A stretch of 64,000 nucleotides of DNA from Piliocolobus tephrosceles (GCF_002776525.5 NC_045441.1:92899298-92963297), one strand, 5' to 3'; positions 36,780 through 50,728 are shown, counted from the first letter of the stretch. The notes: generated by a model not told the origin, from the letters alone. Made by a program: numbers and translations.

Positions 36780-37945
36780 GAGCTGAGCATTTTATTTTTT
36801 CCGCATCTATAATGCTTAAAGAGAAGCCAATCTGCACAATCCTTATAATGATTGCTGACCTCATACTTTTAAAACATCACAACTTTCATATATTCTAGTG
36901 CTTCTCCTTTCACCTACATTTCATTCCAATTTAACAAAGGTTAAAACTTCCATAATTATGGTACCACTGCTAACCAGGAATTTTCACTATCCTGTTTACC
37001 ACTAGCACTGAAATCCTCATTGCTAGCAGGCCAGTGAGTAGTCCAGTTCTAAAATCCCATCTTTATGGCCTACTTTCTAAGAATATTCCTAGTATCGACT
37101 GTCTTGCCCTTAGCTCTGGAAAACAAAGCCTAAGACAAAGACTTAACTATGGTTACCTTGTTAGAAAATGCATTTCCAGGTATAGGAGTGAGGGGAAAAG
37201 GGAGGGAGTAAGGGAGAAAAACCAATGCAAGGAAAGGTTTCCACGCTGGCCACTACTTTGTAATATGATTGTTAGCTCATTCATGTTGCATTATTTTTCT
37301 AGAATCTACATAAATGACTGAATATTAGGGTCTTTTACCCAGAAAAGAGAAGGTAAAAAATTCATTCAATCTCTCTTGTCTCCCGTTAATTTAAGTTAGA
37401 CTTCATGGGAAATTGATTCCCTTGCACACAGGGTTTGCACATAAATGAGGGGGCTAGGAAGAAACTAGTACACTTCATACCTCAGCATCAACATGAAAAT
37501 CTAGGACAGGTGGCAAGATGCTACCCTTCCTTTTTTGCCTAATAAGAGACCAATGACCATGGAGTGCTTCTGACCAGTCTATGGACAATGTACATGAAAG
37601 AGTTTGTGTGTCCTCTGCTTCATATTTGATGTCAGAGGGCTGAAACCTCCACCCTCAAATAGCTGCTATTTTCTGAACATGGATAAGGATGAAGCTCAGT
37701 TGCACCTCTGTATGTTTCTCCTTTCATAAATATTCATGACTCCTCCTCTAGCTTATTGAATATATGTATTTGGCCACCTTGCTCAGCATAAATTCCTATT
37801 CCCTTTGGCCCTCTCTAGCAGTATCTGTTTCTGGTTCTGTCTGGAGGCTGTGTTTCCTAGCCTGTCAGAATGGCCACCCTGCAGACTACAACCCTTTATA
37901 ACAAATAAAGCCTCTTCTTTTTCTGAATTTAAAACTTTTTTTAAG
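36780..37945. mobile_element. Probable ERV internal sequence and LTR (low confidence)
   Basis: The 37650-37930 stretch looks LTR-like on the + strand: a pyrimidine-rich, 'ctgtctggaggctgtgtttcc' part, then an AATAAA polyadenylation signal (in 'acaaataaagcctc', about 37902) and a T-rich end. It neighbours the antisense ERV-L pol sequence, but I cannot pair it with a matching LTR on the other side. Confidence 0.4.
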
Positions 37946-39250
37946 TTAGCAGTCTGAAACAAGAGGGCAAATGTCCACAGACAGATGAAGCCAAAAGATA
38001 TAATGTGACACTTACATATTCAATTTTTTAAAATTCTGATTGTTTCAGAAAAGAGCACATAATTGCATTTTTTGTAATTAGCTCTGATAACATTTATCTA
38101 TTGATATTTAAACCATGTTAGCTATAATAACTGAATTTACATTAACTTCTCATTGAGTTGTATACTTTGTGTTATTTTTCTCTAATCTTTGTGTTCAGTA
38201 ATTTGCAATCTGTACTACGCTTTGCTTGCTACTGTAATCAGTAGTAGTTTTAAAAGAATGGAGCATTTTAAAATTTTGCTGTGGGCTTCTTTATATATTT
38301 AATACAATTCTAGATTATGTATTTTTTCAGCTTCAAATGTAACACAGAAATGTAATTTTAACCTCTATCTATGTAAAACAAGAGATGTAATGTGCTTTTA
38401 GTGACCCATCTCTGCACTTACAGATCTTTCTTAATTTATTATGGGGTATAGATTATAGGTTAGAGGTATAGCTTATTAAGCTTGAATTATCTTTTAAAAT
38501 TATATTCTTTCTCAAGCTACATTTATTACATTATATTAAATTATACTAACATTTGTACAGAAATTAATTGAATTCACTCATATCAATACTCACCATAAGA
38601 ACATTTATACCAAATTTTCTGTTTTTTCTCAATTTTAATTAACTTTTAGTCGCCTGGATTATTTGCTTGAGTAAACTTTTCAGGGGTCTATGTCAGTGCT
38701 ATAATTTATGAACCATTGTATATCAGAAAATAAAAAAAAAAGAATCAGTTGCCACTTGCTACTTGGCCTTGTCACCCTGCAGAAAAAGGAAAAGGAAAAT
38801 AAAAATCTCATTAAACACCTTCTATTAACTTTTTGTATTTGGTGTCACAAAGGTTAAATTTTAAAGCCAGCCTGGAACGTATGTTAGTTTTCTTGTATTT
38901 TTTTCTGGTTTCTAGGTAACCTATATATTTGGGAACCCAGGTTTTAATAATTTCTTTGTTCATAACATTTCTAAAAGTTTATCAGGATATGTGTTACTAA
39001 ATATTTTTAATTAGATTGCCTGCTTCAGTTCTGTATGTTTTAAAACAATTTAGTCTGCTTCTTAGAGCAAAACCATTTCAAGAAGTGTTTTAGGATAATT
39101 CTCCCCTTCTCTTAAGATGAGGAATTTCATCCATAAGTCACAGTTTGTTTGCATCTGCTTTCCTTATTCAAGATAGGTGTTGTTTATTCACTTGTATATT
39201 GTTCTGTGTGTTCATCCTTGAATAAAGATTGCTCACTCCTACTTAATAGG
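37946..39250. other. Intergenic sequence
   Basis: AT-rich, no gene or confident repeat seen. Confidence 0.45.
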
Positions 39251-39254
39251 CCTG

Positions 39255-40955
39255 GTAATATCCACAAAGATAGTGAAATATTTGGGAATACAGTTAAACA
39301 AAGAGCTAAAAGATCTATACAAGAACTACAAAACACTGCTTAAATAAATCAGAGGTGATACAAATAAATGGAAAAACTCCATGCTCATGGGTTGGAAGAA
39401 TCAATATTTTTAAAATATCCTACTGCCCAAAGCAATTTACAGATTCAATGCTATTTCTATCAAACTACCAGCATCATTCTTTACAGAATTAGAAAAGAGC
39501 ATTTTAAAATTCTTTTAAAAAAGAGCCCAAATAGCCAAAGCAATGCTAAGCAAAAAGAACAAAACCAGAGACATCACGTTACCCAACTTCAAACTATACT
39601 GTAAAGCCACAGTAACTAAAAAAGGTTGGTACTGGTATAAAGCTATACACCTACAACCATCTGAGCTTCAACAAGTCCAGCAAAAACAGGCAATGGAAAA
39701 AGGAATCTTTATTTAACAAATGATGCTGGGATAACTAGTTAGCCATATGCAGAAGATTGAAGCTGGACCCCTACCTTTAGATTAAATATTTCTCAAACTA
39801 CAAAAATTCAGGAAGACAACCTAGGAAATATTCTCAACATAGGCCATGTTGAAAATTTTCTGGCAAAGTCTCCAACAGCAATTGCAACTAAAACAAAAAT
39901 AGACAAGTAGGAACTAATTAAACTAAAGAGTTTCTGCATAGGAAAAGAAACTATCAACTAAGTAAACAGACAACCTATAGAACGGGGGGAGATATTTGCA
40001 AACTATGGATCTGACAAAGGCCTAATACCCAGAATATGTAGGGACTTAAACAAATAAACAAGCAAAAGCCAAATAACCCCCATTTAATAAACGGGCAAAG
40101 AACATGAACAGACACTATTCAAAAGAATACATGCAAGTGGCCAACAAATAAATACAAGTGATGAAAAAATGCTCATCATGATTAATCATCAGAGAAATGG
40201 AAATAATAACCACAGTGAGATACCATCTCACACCAGTCAGAATGGCTAATTATTAAAAAGTCAAAAAAAAAAAACAAAAAACAAAAAACAAAAAAAAAAA
40301 CAGATGCTGGCAAGGCTGTGGCAAAAAGAGAATGCTTATACACAGTTGGAGGAATATAAATTAGTCCAGCTGCTGTGGAAAACACTCTGGAGATTTCTCA
40401 AAGAACTTAAAATAGAGCTACCATTTGATCCAGCAATCCTGTCACTGGGTATACACCCAAAAGAAAATTAATCATTCTACCAGAAAAACACAGGCACTCG
40501 TATGTTCATTGTTATACTATTCACAATAGCAAAGACAGGGAATCAACCCAGGTGCCCATCAACAGTAGACTGGATAAAGGAAATGTGGTACATATACAAA
40601 ATGGAACACTATACATGCATTAAAAATGAATGAAATCATGTTTTTGCAGCAACGTGGATGGAGCTGGAGGTCATCATCCTAAACAAATTAATGCAGAAAT
40701 AGAAAAACAAATACTTCATGTTCCTACTTGTAGGTGGGAGCTGAAAACATGGACATAAGTATGGGAACAACTAGACACTGTGGACTACTAGAGGGTAGAG
40801 AGAATGGTGAGTGGGTTAAAAAACTAGCTATTGGGTACTATGCTCACTACCTGGATGATGGGATCCATACTCCAAACCTCAGCATCACATAATATTCCCA
40901 TGTCACAAATCTACATGTGTACTCCCTGTAACTAAAAGTTGAATGAAAAAAAAAG
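39255..40955 (+). mobile_element. L1, 5'-truncated, 1.7 kb (ORF2 C-terminal third and 3' UTR)
   Basis: Clear primate L1: 'aaagagctaaaagatctatacaagaactacaaaacactgc' to 'catgtgtactccctgtaactaaaagttg', ending in an A-rich tail (about 40946-40955). It carries an A/CAAAAA run at 40263-40302. ORF2 is broken by stops and small indels. Confidence 0.9.
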
Positions 40956-40960
40956 GGACA

Positions 40961-43900
40961 TAGGCTTCTGTAGGTATCTCTCACTGCCTACCTGAATGTT
41001 GACAGAAGCCTCCTTGTATTCTTAAAGCAGAAGGCAGATTAATGTACGTAACTTTCTGAACAATTTCTAGCTTTAAGTATGCTTGACTATAGTGAAAAGG
41101 AATCCTAATCTGTTCCCTGCTTCTGTCTTCTAGGATGATACTTTATTTCTGGATCATTCAGATTGTCTTGTCTTTAAATTCCCACGCCCCCCCAACCCCG
41201 AAACAGTATTTGAGAATCTTATATACCTCCCAAGCATTGCTTATAAGTACTGTCCTTGCCTACAGTTGATATCACATTGCAAGTTTCCATGTAACATTTT
41301 TCCCAACCCCTCTTTATTCATATTGTTTTACAAGGAACCACATTTTCTGTGTGTTTGATGGTTATCAGTACACAGAGGGTAGTAAATCTAAGGAGGCAAT
41401 GTCCCTAGCTACCACTAAAATTAAATTATGTTTCAGGAAATGGGTGGCTGTTTGAATTTGTGATTGGCAAAATCCCTAAATCTCTATAATAGGGATGGGT
41501 AGTGGGTCAGAAATGCAGCCCTGTTCAGCCTTCTTCCTCCCAAGTTCTGCTCACATTTGAGGGGCAATATATGCAAAGGCCTCCAATTATTTGTCAGTCC
41601 AGCCAGTTCCCATAGAAACAGCATCCAGACTTTGAGAAGTTGTTTTCCTTCTTCTTAAGTATTGTTTTAACTCAGTAACTTTTCATCTTCCTTCATTTCA
41701 ATGAGAGGATGTGATGGGGGTGGCTTACATGATGTTTAAAGTGACCATTTTTATTATCAAGGCAGACAGCATCTGCATTGACTTTGTACAAAAATCGCAC
41801 TATAGGGCTTAAATTACTAATATGTGAAATGGTTATATTATTCTCCCTCCCAAATTGAAGATCACTGGCTATTAATTGTTCTCAATATTCAGAGTGGCTG
41901 ACAGCTAGAGCAGAAGTCCAAGAGTGAAAAAGAAGGTCATTGCTTGGCTTCTTGGATTTAAAGGAGGAGTTAGAGATAAGTAGCATTGAGTTACCAGAAA
42001 GTCATGGTCACCTTCAGGCTCCTTGAGTACATTTGTGTGCATACATATGCACACATGACAAACATCACCACACTCACACTGAGAAAATAACAGGATTCAT
42101 CTCCTTTATTCACAAAATTTGAAAGTTAAAATGTATTTAACAGTTTGATAACTAAAAGATCATAAAAGATCAGCTTCAAAATCACAATGAAATAACTGAT
42201 TTTTTTTTCTGAGAGTTGATTGATTATGTTAAGTGTCTGTGGGTCCCTCAGATTACTCCTTTAAAATGGATATGTTTACCAATTTAGTGTATATTGTATG
42301 AATTTTGATGCATTTAAGCATATGACATGGAAGTCCGTTTTGGCAGATTAACCTTACAATAATAGCAATGCTTTCGTAGCAGGAAGTGTGAAGGTAGGGA
42401 GTCTAGGCCCCTTCTATCTTTTTGCTCCACCATCTTTAAAGGAAAGCTTTATCTTCATGTTTGTCAAATAGCAGCAAGATGGCTTCTCTTTCATCAGCTG
42501 TGTTATAGGCTAGAGAAACAGAAAGAGACAAAGGGTTGTCTATATTAGAAAAGCAAAGACATTCTGAGAAGTCCCTAATGGGTCCATACCTAGTCTCACT
42601 GCCTATGCTTATATTACATCACCACGCCTGGTGCCAGGGAGTCTCAGTAGGTGAATATTTTATCTGGTATAAAATTTGAGCAAAAAGGAGCTCGGTCACT
42701 AAGAAGGAAGTAGAGAATAGCTTTGGGGTAGGAAATTAGTACTATCTAAAGATTCATTGGTCTCAGAATGCTATATAACCACAGTCAGTATTTCTAGGCA
42801 TTTTCAGGATAAAGTTGACTGTGGATACCTATTCAATTTTGCTATTTTGGAGGGTTTTCTTTTTTTATGGATAGCCGTTGCAACAAACATTTTTATGTAC
42901 TTTATTCTTTTCATCATATGAGTGAGAAGGAGGTCATTCTAGGCCATTAATAACTTTTGTGTACTAGAATATTATTTCTTACATGCTTCATTTAAATGGT
43001 GGCTTTAGGTCCATGTTATGACCAATACTAACCTCTTTTGGACAACACTTAAATTCTAAGTTGCAGCACCTATGCCCAAAATCTAAGAATGTTTTGAGTG
43101 AATTACCTGTATCAGTTTCAAATGACATTTTTTAATGCCCACATGCTGACAATAGAACACTGAATCTCTAAGCTAACTGTAAAGAAGCTGTTTTTGAATA
43201 TCTCTGCTAGCCTTAACATCTAAAATTCAGTATTTGATAGATGACTTTTAAGATCTTAAAATTGTTACCTCTTAAATATTTTACACACTTATAAAAATAT
43301 TTATTATATTCTATATTCCACTAAAATGCAAATCCTAGGTTCTCTACATTTCTCAAAATCAGTCTTTAATATTGATAATTAAGACGGTGAGATTTTTCAA
43401 TGACATTTAGGTTATTGAAAAGAGGAAGAAAAAGAGCAGGAAAAGAGATGAGAAAGTAAAAATAGGGTATCTGTTCTAATGTTCTCTTTAAGTGATACTC
43501 TTATGTGAACACAGTACAATTTCCTGAATGCAAATCTAATAGTAATTCATATGTAATGTAATTTGTTATTACAGATTTACATCCAATTTCAAATCCTCTG
43601 TGAATTCAGTTAGAATTAATTCTATCTCATCTTACATATCTTATTGAATATATTTTTCAAATATAATTTTGATCCTGTTGATTTGAGATGATTTGTGTTT
43701 CATAAACATTTGCATGCAAGTATGATATATGACAGGGTGTCACATATATCACGTGATACATGAGGTTTAGATAAAATAAGATATTCTCTAATGATAAAAG
43801 AAAACATGTAGAATATTGCATATAAAGTCCTTACCTTATTTGCTTACAGCTACAGCATTGAAGAGAAAAGCATACATAGAAATTTAATCAAGAAAATAAC

Positions 43901-44375
43901 CAAATAGACATTTAAAACAAAGAAACCCTGCAAAAGACAATGTGCTCCATATGATACACACACATACGGATAAATGTATATTTTAGTTATATGATATATA
44001 GGCATATAAATATATGAAGGTATTCTAAAGAACATAATTGGCAACATTAAACCCTAAGTAACTGTTTTCTCTCACAATGTCCCTTCAAATCTGCTCTGTA
44101 GGGTGATACTCCTCCCCCTAGATAAAATCTTGGTCAGTTCTCCATAGCTATAATAAGTAATAACATCTTCCTAGTACTTTAGTCACTTAAACTACTCCAG
44201 TTTTGAAACTGATAGGTATCGCCAGAGCAGAATAAAAACTCCAACTTTCACTCACAATTAAGGCTTCTGCACTTACCTAATCTGCCATGCTACAGCAGGC
44301 TGACCTACAGTATGAAAGTAGGGCCTAGACAGATACTTTTCTATCTTCTCAATTTATCATTCTTCCCCTCCTCAG
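40961..44375. other. Intergenic sequence, largely unique
   Basis: No recognised gene. It holds a short C-rich run (41187-41202) and a 9-bp-arm inverted repeat (42034-42055). If MAGI2-AS3 is conserved, some of its exons may lie here or to the right, but none can be picked out. Confidence 0.45.
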
Positions 44376-44890
44376 TTGTTAACTTACATGGTTTATGATG
44401 ACACCAGGGCTCAAGATGGTGAAGGGAAGAGATGTGGGGGCACAAGAAAGTGCATTCGTGCTGGTGCTTTGTGCGCGGCCGTTGTTGCTGCCTGGGTTTG
44501 GCAGGGGTCAAAGTTAATACTGGATCTTCTTTCCCTTGCAGAGTGTTTCAGTTCCTTCAGCATTCTTCAGACCATCCATTCCTCTCCCCATTCTTTGCTA
44601 GGGATCCCTTCCTTGCCTGCATTTCACTGACCATTATGTGGGTCTCAGCAGTCTATCTCTCCATAGACTCTATCTGTTGGGATTCTACTCTTTTAGGGGC
44701 CCTGTGGGAAAAAGTCAATTTAGGATGACTCCAGGCCAGCTTTCAATCACATTTGTGTGGTCCATGCCTTTTCTATGTATGTTTGGTTCACGTTCCATTG
44801 TAATTTACTCCTCAAAATGAAGCCGCCTATGCTGTTGTCACAAGTGCTCTTCTTCCGGTGTAGACAGATGTGTTTTAATTAATAAAATCA
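44376..44890. other. Unassigned block with raised GC and an AATAAA
   Basis: A locally more GC- and CpG-rich stretch (GTGCGCGGCCGTTG at about 44470) in AT-rich DNA. It ends near an AATAAA (about 44880). It could be part of an LTR or a transcript end; no family recognised. Confidence 0.35.
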
Positions 44891-45016
44891 AAATTAAAAG
44901 TATCACCAATTAATAGTTTTTTAATCTTGTAATCAAGGAAACAAAACATTAAAAACTATCAAAAACTATCATGTGTGGTGGACACACTTATTGATGTTAA
45001 AAACACTGGGGATCAT

Positions 45017-45085
45017 CAAAATAGGCAAATAACTTCCTTTTACAAATAAAAAGCAAAATAGGCAAATAACTTCCTTTTACAAATA
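45017..45085. repeat. 32-bp direct repeat, two perfect copies
   Basis: The 32-base unit starting CAAAATAGGCAAATAAC occurs at 45017-45048 and 45054-45085 with no mismatch, separated by AAAAG. A smaller AAAAACTATC doublet precedes it (44951-44970). Confidence 0.92.
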
Positions 45086-45157
45086 CAAAACAATTTAGTG
45101 AAAGTTGTTACAGGCCACGGGCAGACCAAAGGCTTTTATGATGTACTCAAAAGAGGC

Positions 45158-45390
45158 TGGGGTCTGGAGTCAAACCTAACGAGGTTTGAACCCTATCTCT
45201 GCTATGTATTAGTTATAAGAAGTTGGTCAAGTTGAACAAATTATGTAATCTCAATTTCTTCTATGAAATGGGGATAATATTATATATGACTATTTTCTTG
45301 TTTTGATGATCAAGTAAAATAACACATATGGCATCTCTTCCACAGAAGCTTCTAAATAATTATGGTTTGCACTGTTCAATACTGGTCAAA
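45158..45390 (+). mobile_element. MIR SINE
   Basis: 'tctggagtcaaacctaacgaggtttgaaccctatctctgc ... gaaatggggataatatta' is a near full-length MIR body in order. Confidence 0.85.
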
Positions 45391-45957
45391 TTATTTTTTT
45401 ATAATAACTGTGGCCACTTCCAATATACATGCATAAATATTTTTCAAGTTATTAAATTACTATGCAATAGTTACCAAGTGTATATATGATGCATTATTAA
45501 AATGAGAACCTTTGTTTTGTTATGCTATCAAAAACAGACTTTATGCCTTTTTTTTAAAGATAAAGCAAATAAACCAGTAAAAACAGGCTACTACTTCTAT
45601 TGAATTTATATACTTGGGGTTAGAAAACTAAGTAGAGAAGCTCTGGCTTTTCATGAAATAGGGAGAGATGGACCATAATGGAAAAGTCTGCCATGTCCAA
45701 TTCTGGGAGAAAATTCTAAGGATTCAGACACATAGTCACAAAGCTTTTTATGTTGCAAATCCTGTTTGTTTAGATATTTACAACTCCTCATTATCTTTGA
45801 ACAAGTTATCCATGCTGGTAGCCAAACAATAGTTAAGCTATTGCTAAACAGAGTCCCCAGAATTGCATCTGCAGCTACTGGATTCACCCAAAGGGAGGAT
45901 ACTACTAGTATTGTTCCCACATAGATAGTGTCACTATTTCCTTCATTGTTTATAACC

Positions 45958-45991
45958 CATATATATATATATATATATATATACATACATC
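45958..45991. repeat. TA microsatellite
   Basis: About 12 TA units followed by CATACATC. Confidence 0.92.
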
Positions 45992-46612
45992 TATGCATTT
46001 ATTTCAGAATTCTCTCTGTAATGAATGCTTTGATTTTTCCATATGGGATGAGCTTTTGTCATCTGATTGTTCTACTCCAACACAAATCCAAAACAGCACA
46101 GCAAAGATCTACTATAAAATATCTAGAACACAGCTCTAGATAATCTCTCTCTTTAATATCTAAAATTCCAAGATATGTTATCTTTATTAATGGGATCTAT
46201 TTAAGATTGCTCTTTTCCAGATCAGTATTATTACTATCTATGTCCACTGTATACAGACAATGTATATTTTTCCTTCAAAAACATGAAAAGGTAATTGTGG
46301 TTTATTGAAAGTATTAGTATGAACTCATTAATTTAAAGTTTAAATGTACTTAATATATTACATATACATACATTCAAATATTTCTTCTTACATTTCTTAG
46401 TTCTGTCTACTGAAAGAGACTAGAAACAATGGCCAATAGCAATATCAAGTCAAATACCCAGATCTTGGTTTCTAAATATAATTTGTCACTAGAAAGAACC
46501 AAGGCTCCTTGAAGGAAAGGCAGATTCCAGAGCTGGGGAAAAGAAATAACAAAATAATATGGAACATCTTGTACATTAGAAAACAAGGAAGTACTTAAAG
46601 AATCAGAGGGAT

Positions 46613-46737
46613 GGCTGGGTGTGGCGGTTCACGCCTGTAATCCCAGCACTTTGGGAAGCCAAGGCAGTGGATCATTTGAGGTCAGGAGATCGAGACCAGC
46701 CTGATCAACTTGGTGAAACCCTGTCTCTACTAAAAAT
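46613..46737 (+). mobile_element. Alu left-arm only
   Basis: GGCTGGGTGTGGCGGTTCACGCC to GTCTCTACTAAAAATA, ending where the linker begins. The right arm is absent. Confidence 0.9.
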
Positions 46738-48893
46738 AATGAATGTCTCAAACATAATTCTACTTCTATAACTTAAAAAGAAATAATGAATTCAACGAAT
46801 TAGTAACTGGCTCTCAATGCCAATATATTTAAAAGTAGGCTGAAAATATATCATAAGGTTTACTATATGAAAAGTTGAATTTAAAATTGTATGTCAATAA
46901 TTACTCAATCTTTACATAATATTTCCATGAGCTTAGTTCACATTAAATATGAACTATATTTAACATTTTATTGTTTTACATTAAATGATGGTAATATTCT
47001 AATGGCTATTGGCTTTTAACTAGAACAAATGTACCATGGAAACTTCTGAAGATAAATTCTATCTTATGTTAAATCATAATAACAAAAAGATATTATATTC
47101 ACTTATTTAAAAATGATTTGTTGAGTAACTGCTACTAATACTACATACTACATAGTAATAGCACCCTGTAGTACTTTTAATATGTTGGACCATATGTGCC
47201 CAGAGATGAATTAATAACGTCTCTCTCCTAAAGAACCTCACCAGTGATAAAAGCAGACTTGTAAATCAGTAATTGCAAAGCAATGTGTCAAATGCACAAG
47301 ACAATGGTAGCTTAAAAACTGAACAATTCAATCGGTCATAGGCAGGAGACAGTGAGAAGCGGCCTCCTAAAGGAGAGGATGCTTGAAGGGGACTTTCAAA
47401 GATGAGTTCCCTATCAGGAAAGAAAGAATGCATGAGAAGAATATTAAACAATGAAAACGCATAGGCAAAGTCACAAATGCATGGATTCGCACAATATATG
47501 GTGGGAATGGGTTAGGAAAGTTTTAAATTTTAAGTGAGAACCAAATTGTGGAAGCCCTTATGAACCAACCTAAGTAGAAGTATAATTGAATGCATAAAAG
47601 AATCAAAGTGAAAATTACCTACTCTCTGGCAAGCCAACTTTCCACTTAAGGATATAGAATAGGTAATGTTCACTTTCATTCTTGTATGCATGAAAAGAAT
47701 ATTCATTTCTCCTGGGCCTGAAAAGGCTTTCCCCCAGATTTTTGTATGACTGAATACTGTTCATTATTCAAGTCCTGGTCTAAAACACTTCCTAAGAGAA
47801 GCCCTCCCTTACCATCCAGCTAAAGTAGCACCACACTATCATATCCACCTGTTAGCTTTCCATTTCCTTTTTTTGTAAAGCTTTCAATGCAGAAACATAC
47901 AATAAATACCAACTTTACAACTTTATGTTACATACACAAACATCTCCTTGATCTTTGCAAATTAGACTGAGAATATCGTGGAAATTGCTAAGCAACGTTT
48001 GGTGTGGTGCAGACTCTAAGGATTTGCTGGCTGGCAACATTCCCTTCATCCTGTAATGAACATATTTTGTTCAGTAGTAGCCATATGAGTATGACTAAAG
48101 CAAAGAGACCCATTCAGAGATACTTGCTTTTTCTTATCTCAGAAAGAAAACTTCAGTGCAAAATTATCAGTTAGTATGATAAAACATAGTGAAACATTTT
48201 GGGGAGACTGGAAAAGATGTTTCTAGCCCTCTAAATCATACCTCATATGCAAATCTTTCTGCTTTTCAAGAGAGACCTACATTTGTCTCCAGAGAAGAGG
48301 ATTGGGAAATTAATCTTATTATTAGTCCTAGGAAAATGTAAAGTTCTTTTATTTAGCTTTTCCTGATGAAGTGTAAACTTCAGGGAATTTTCATACATAA
48401 ACCATTATCCTTTAAAATATGTGGGGGCTTACAAATGCAATATATGTTGCTCTTTTGGTCTGTAAAATATTTCAATAAATTATTGAACTCTTGAAGCCAC
48501 GAAATCAAACAAACTAAATGTATGGTGTCTTTTACTTCTTCAATTTTCATTTTAAAATTCTCAAACACCTATTGTTAACAAATGAAGGAAACATTTCCTT
48601 ATTTCCTTATTATCCTTATCAAAATATTGTTGACAACAGAAAAAAAATTGTGGTCTATAGTAGAGAGCATAGTCATTAGCAGTATGTCCTGGAAATTTTA
48701 AAACTTTATTAAAATGCCTAATCTCTACACTATAAAATATATGCAAACAATAAACTAGATTAGTATATGCAAACAATTTAAGGTTGAAACTAGATAGGAT
48801 TTATGGAACATATATAGCTATTAACTGATCAATATCTTAATGAAAATTAACTACATAAAAATATTCACAATTGTCCTTAAAGAACATGAACTA
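46738..48893. other. Intergenic sequence
   Basis: AT-rich, no gene and no confident repeat seen. Confidence 0.45.
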
Positions 48894-49219
48894 GGCTTGG
48901 CATGGTGGCTCACACCTGTAATCCCAGCACTTTGGGAGGCCGAGGCAGGTGGATTATCTGAAGTCAGGAGTTCAAGACCAGCCTGACCAACATGGTGAAA
49001 CCCCATCTCTACTAAAAACAACAACAAAAATAGAAAAAAAAATTAACTGGGCACGGTGGTGGGCACCTGTAATCCCAGCTACTTAGGTGGCTGAGGCAGA
49101 AGAATTGCTTGAACCCAGGAGGTAGAGGTTGCAGTGAGCCGAGATTGTGCCGCTGCACTCCAGCCTGGGTGTGACAGAGTGAGACTCCGTACCCCCCACC
49201 AAAAAAAAAAAAAAAAAAA
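48894..49219 (+). mobile_element. AluS-type, full length
   Basis: GGCTTGGCATGGTGGCTCACACC start, both arms, A-rich linker with AACAACAAC, right arm and A20+ tail. Target-site duplication is approximate (AAGAACATGAACTA at 48880-48893, AAGAATATGAGCTA at 49220-49233). Confidence 0.95.
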
Positions 49220-50637
49220 AAGAATATGAGCTAAATTGTATCACATATTTATGTAAAATTTTGAATTGTATATGTATTTATTCACAGCATACTTTTATTA
49301 ACGTACATTGTACATTATACAAATCTTGATAACATTTACATTATACATTTATAACATTAAAATTTTGCGAGCAGTCTTCAAATATCTGACAGCTTTTGAG
49401 TCAGTGAATTATTTAAGAAAAAACTCAGAGTTTTGAGAAAGGAGCAGGTGTGATTCTACAAATTCAATATGAGGCACCAGTGGGAGAAGTCAATTGGATG
49501 AGCACATGAAATATTAGGAGTGCTTGTGAGGGGGAAGTAACAGGTCTATTGTGTGCAGTGCTGGACAGGCTGCATATGGAGAATGTGTTAAAAGAGCATG
49601 TGCAAACGTAGGCATTACTCGAAGATATTAAACAGAATGATGGAAGCCTGGCCTTTGATTATTCATTGCTGACATATGCATTGCAGTGATGGCATTAATG
49701 CCTAATTATTAAGCTAACATGAATTGACAACGAACAAGTCATGCTTTATAAATAAAAATGTATGCTGTTTGATTTGACTCATTCTTTGTGAACCTATGCG
49801 AGCTTCATATTCTTTCTCTTGATGTCCTATTTTTTTGATCTATAGTTTGTGAGGTTCACCTTTTTCCTCTTTAGAAAATGGTGATAGCTTCGCTTTTCAA
49901 CTGACTCCCCTAATGTCCGCTTTTCTTCAGAGCACAGACAATGGTTTTCCAAACCTCCTGATTCTTTTATTGCCTTAGGATCTAATTGAGAGCAGTTGAA
50001 AGATTAAAATCCTTTAAAGCAATTAAATTATTTCTAATTATCCCATGACTTGTTTTAAGCTACAATTTTCTCTTAAAGAAACTTATCCTCCATTTTTCTT
50101 TTAAAATTACTCCCCATGATAGAGAAAGTAGGAGACGACTGTCTCAAAACTTTACCAACTTCCCAGATAGCAATCTGCTTGTTCCTCTTGATCTATTAAA
50201 ATACCATTAAAAATTTGGGGTTTACTTTGTTGGTGTCAGTTGCTTTTGTGCTTACTATAATAGATTCATTTGACCCTTTCATATTCACTGATATCTACAT
50301 GTGCAGTTTTTTTTCCTACTACTGTAGTTTCTCTTATTCATTCAACCTCAGTGAGGAATACAAACATGAGTCATGCTCTCAAAGAAGTCTAGAAGTGAGG
50401 CTGCGATATGTCAACAGTGTTGTAATACAAGCCAGGAAGAAACGTGATAAAAGGTTCTGATAGCATGTACTAAGAGTTCAGTAGATAATGTTACTTTAGG
50501 TGATTATGTATAAATTAAAAAAAGTTCTATAAGGGCTTTATTTAAGCGGGACTTCCAAAGAATCCCCTATCCAAGAAAATGGTTGGGCCTTAATAGGTCT
50601 ATAAATTACATGAAATTATATGTAATATTTGGAAAAT

Positions 50638-50728
50638 GTGTATGTGTGTGCAATACATGTAATACTATATATATACACACACACATAATACTGTGTATAT
50701 ATGTGTGTGATACAATGTATATATTGTG
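50638..50728. repeat. TG/TA/CA compound microsatellite with inverted symmetry
   Basis: TGTGTATGTGTGTGC, a TATATATA-CACACACACA block, then GTGTATATATGTGTGTG. TG-rich and CA-rich halves can pair with each other. Confidence 0.85.

Noticed and set aside
45017..45085. CRISPR-like spacing of direct repeats
   Set aside because: Only two copies with a 5-base gap in a primate genome; a local duplication.
45651..45998. 115-codon - strand ORF
   Set aside because: Its N-terminus is translated from a TA microsatellite and the rest shows no family resemblance; chance length in a 64-kb window.
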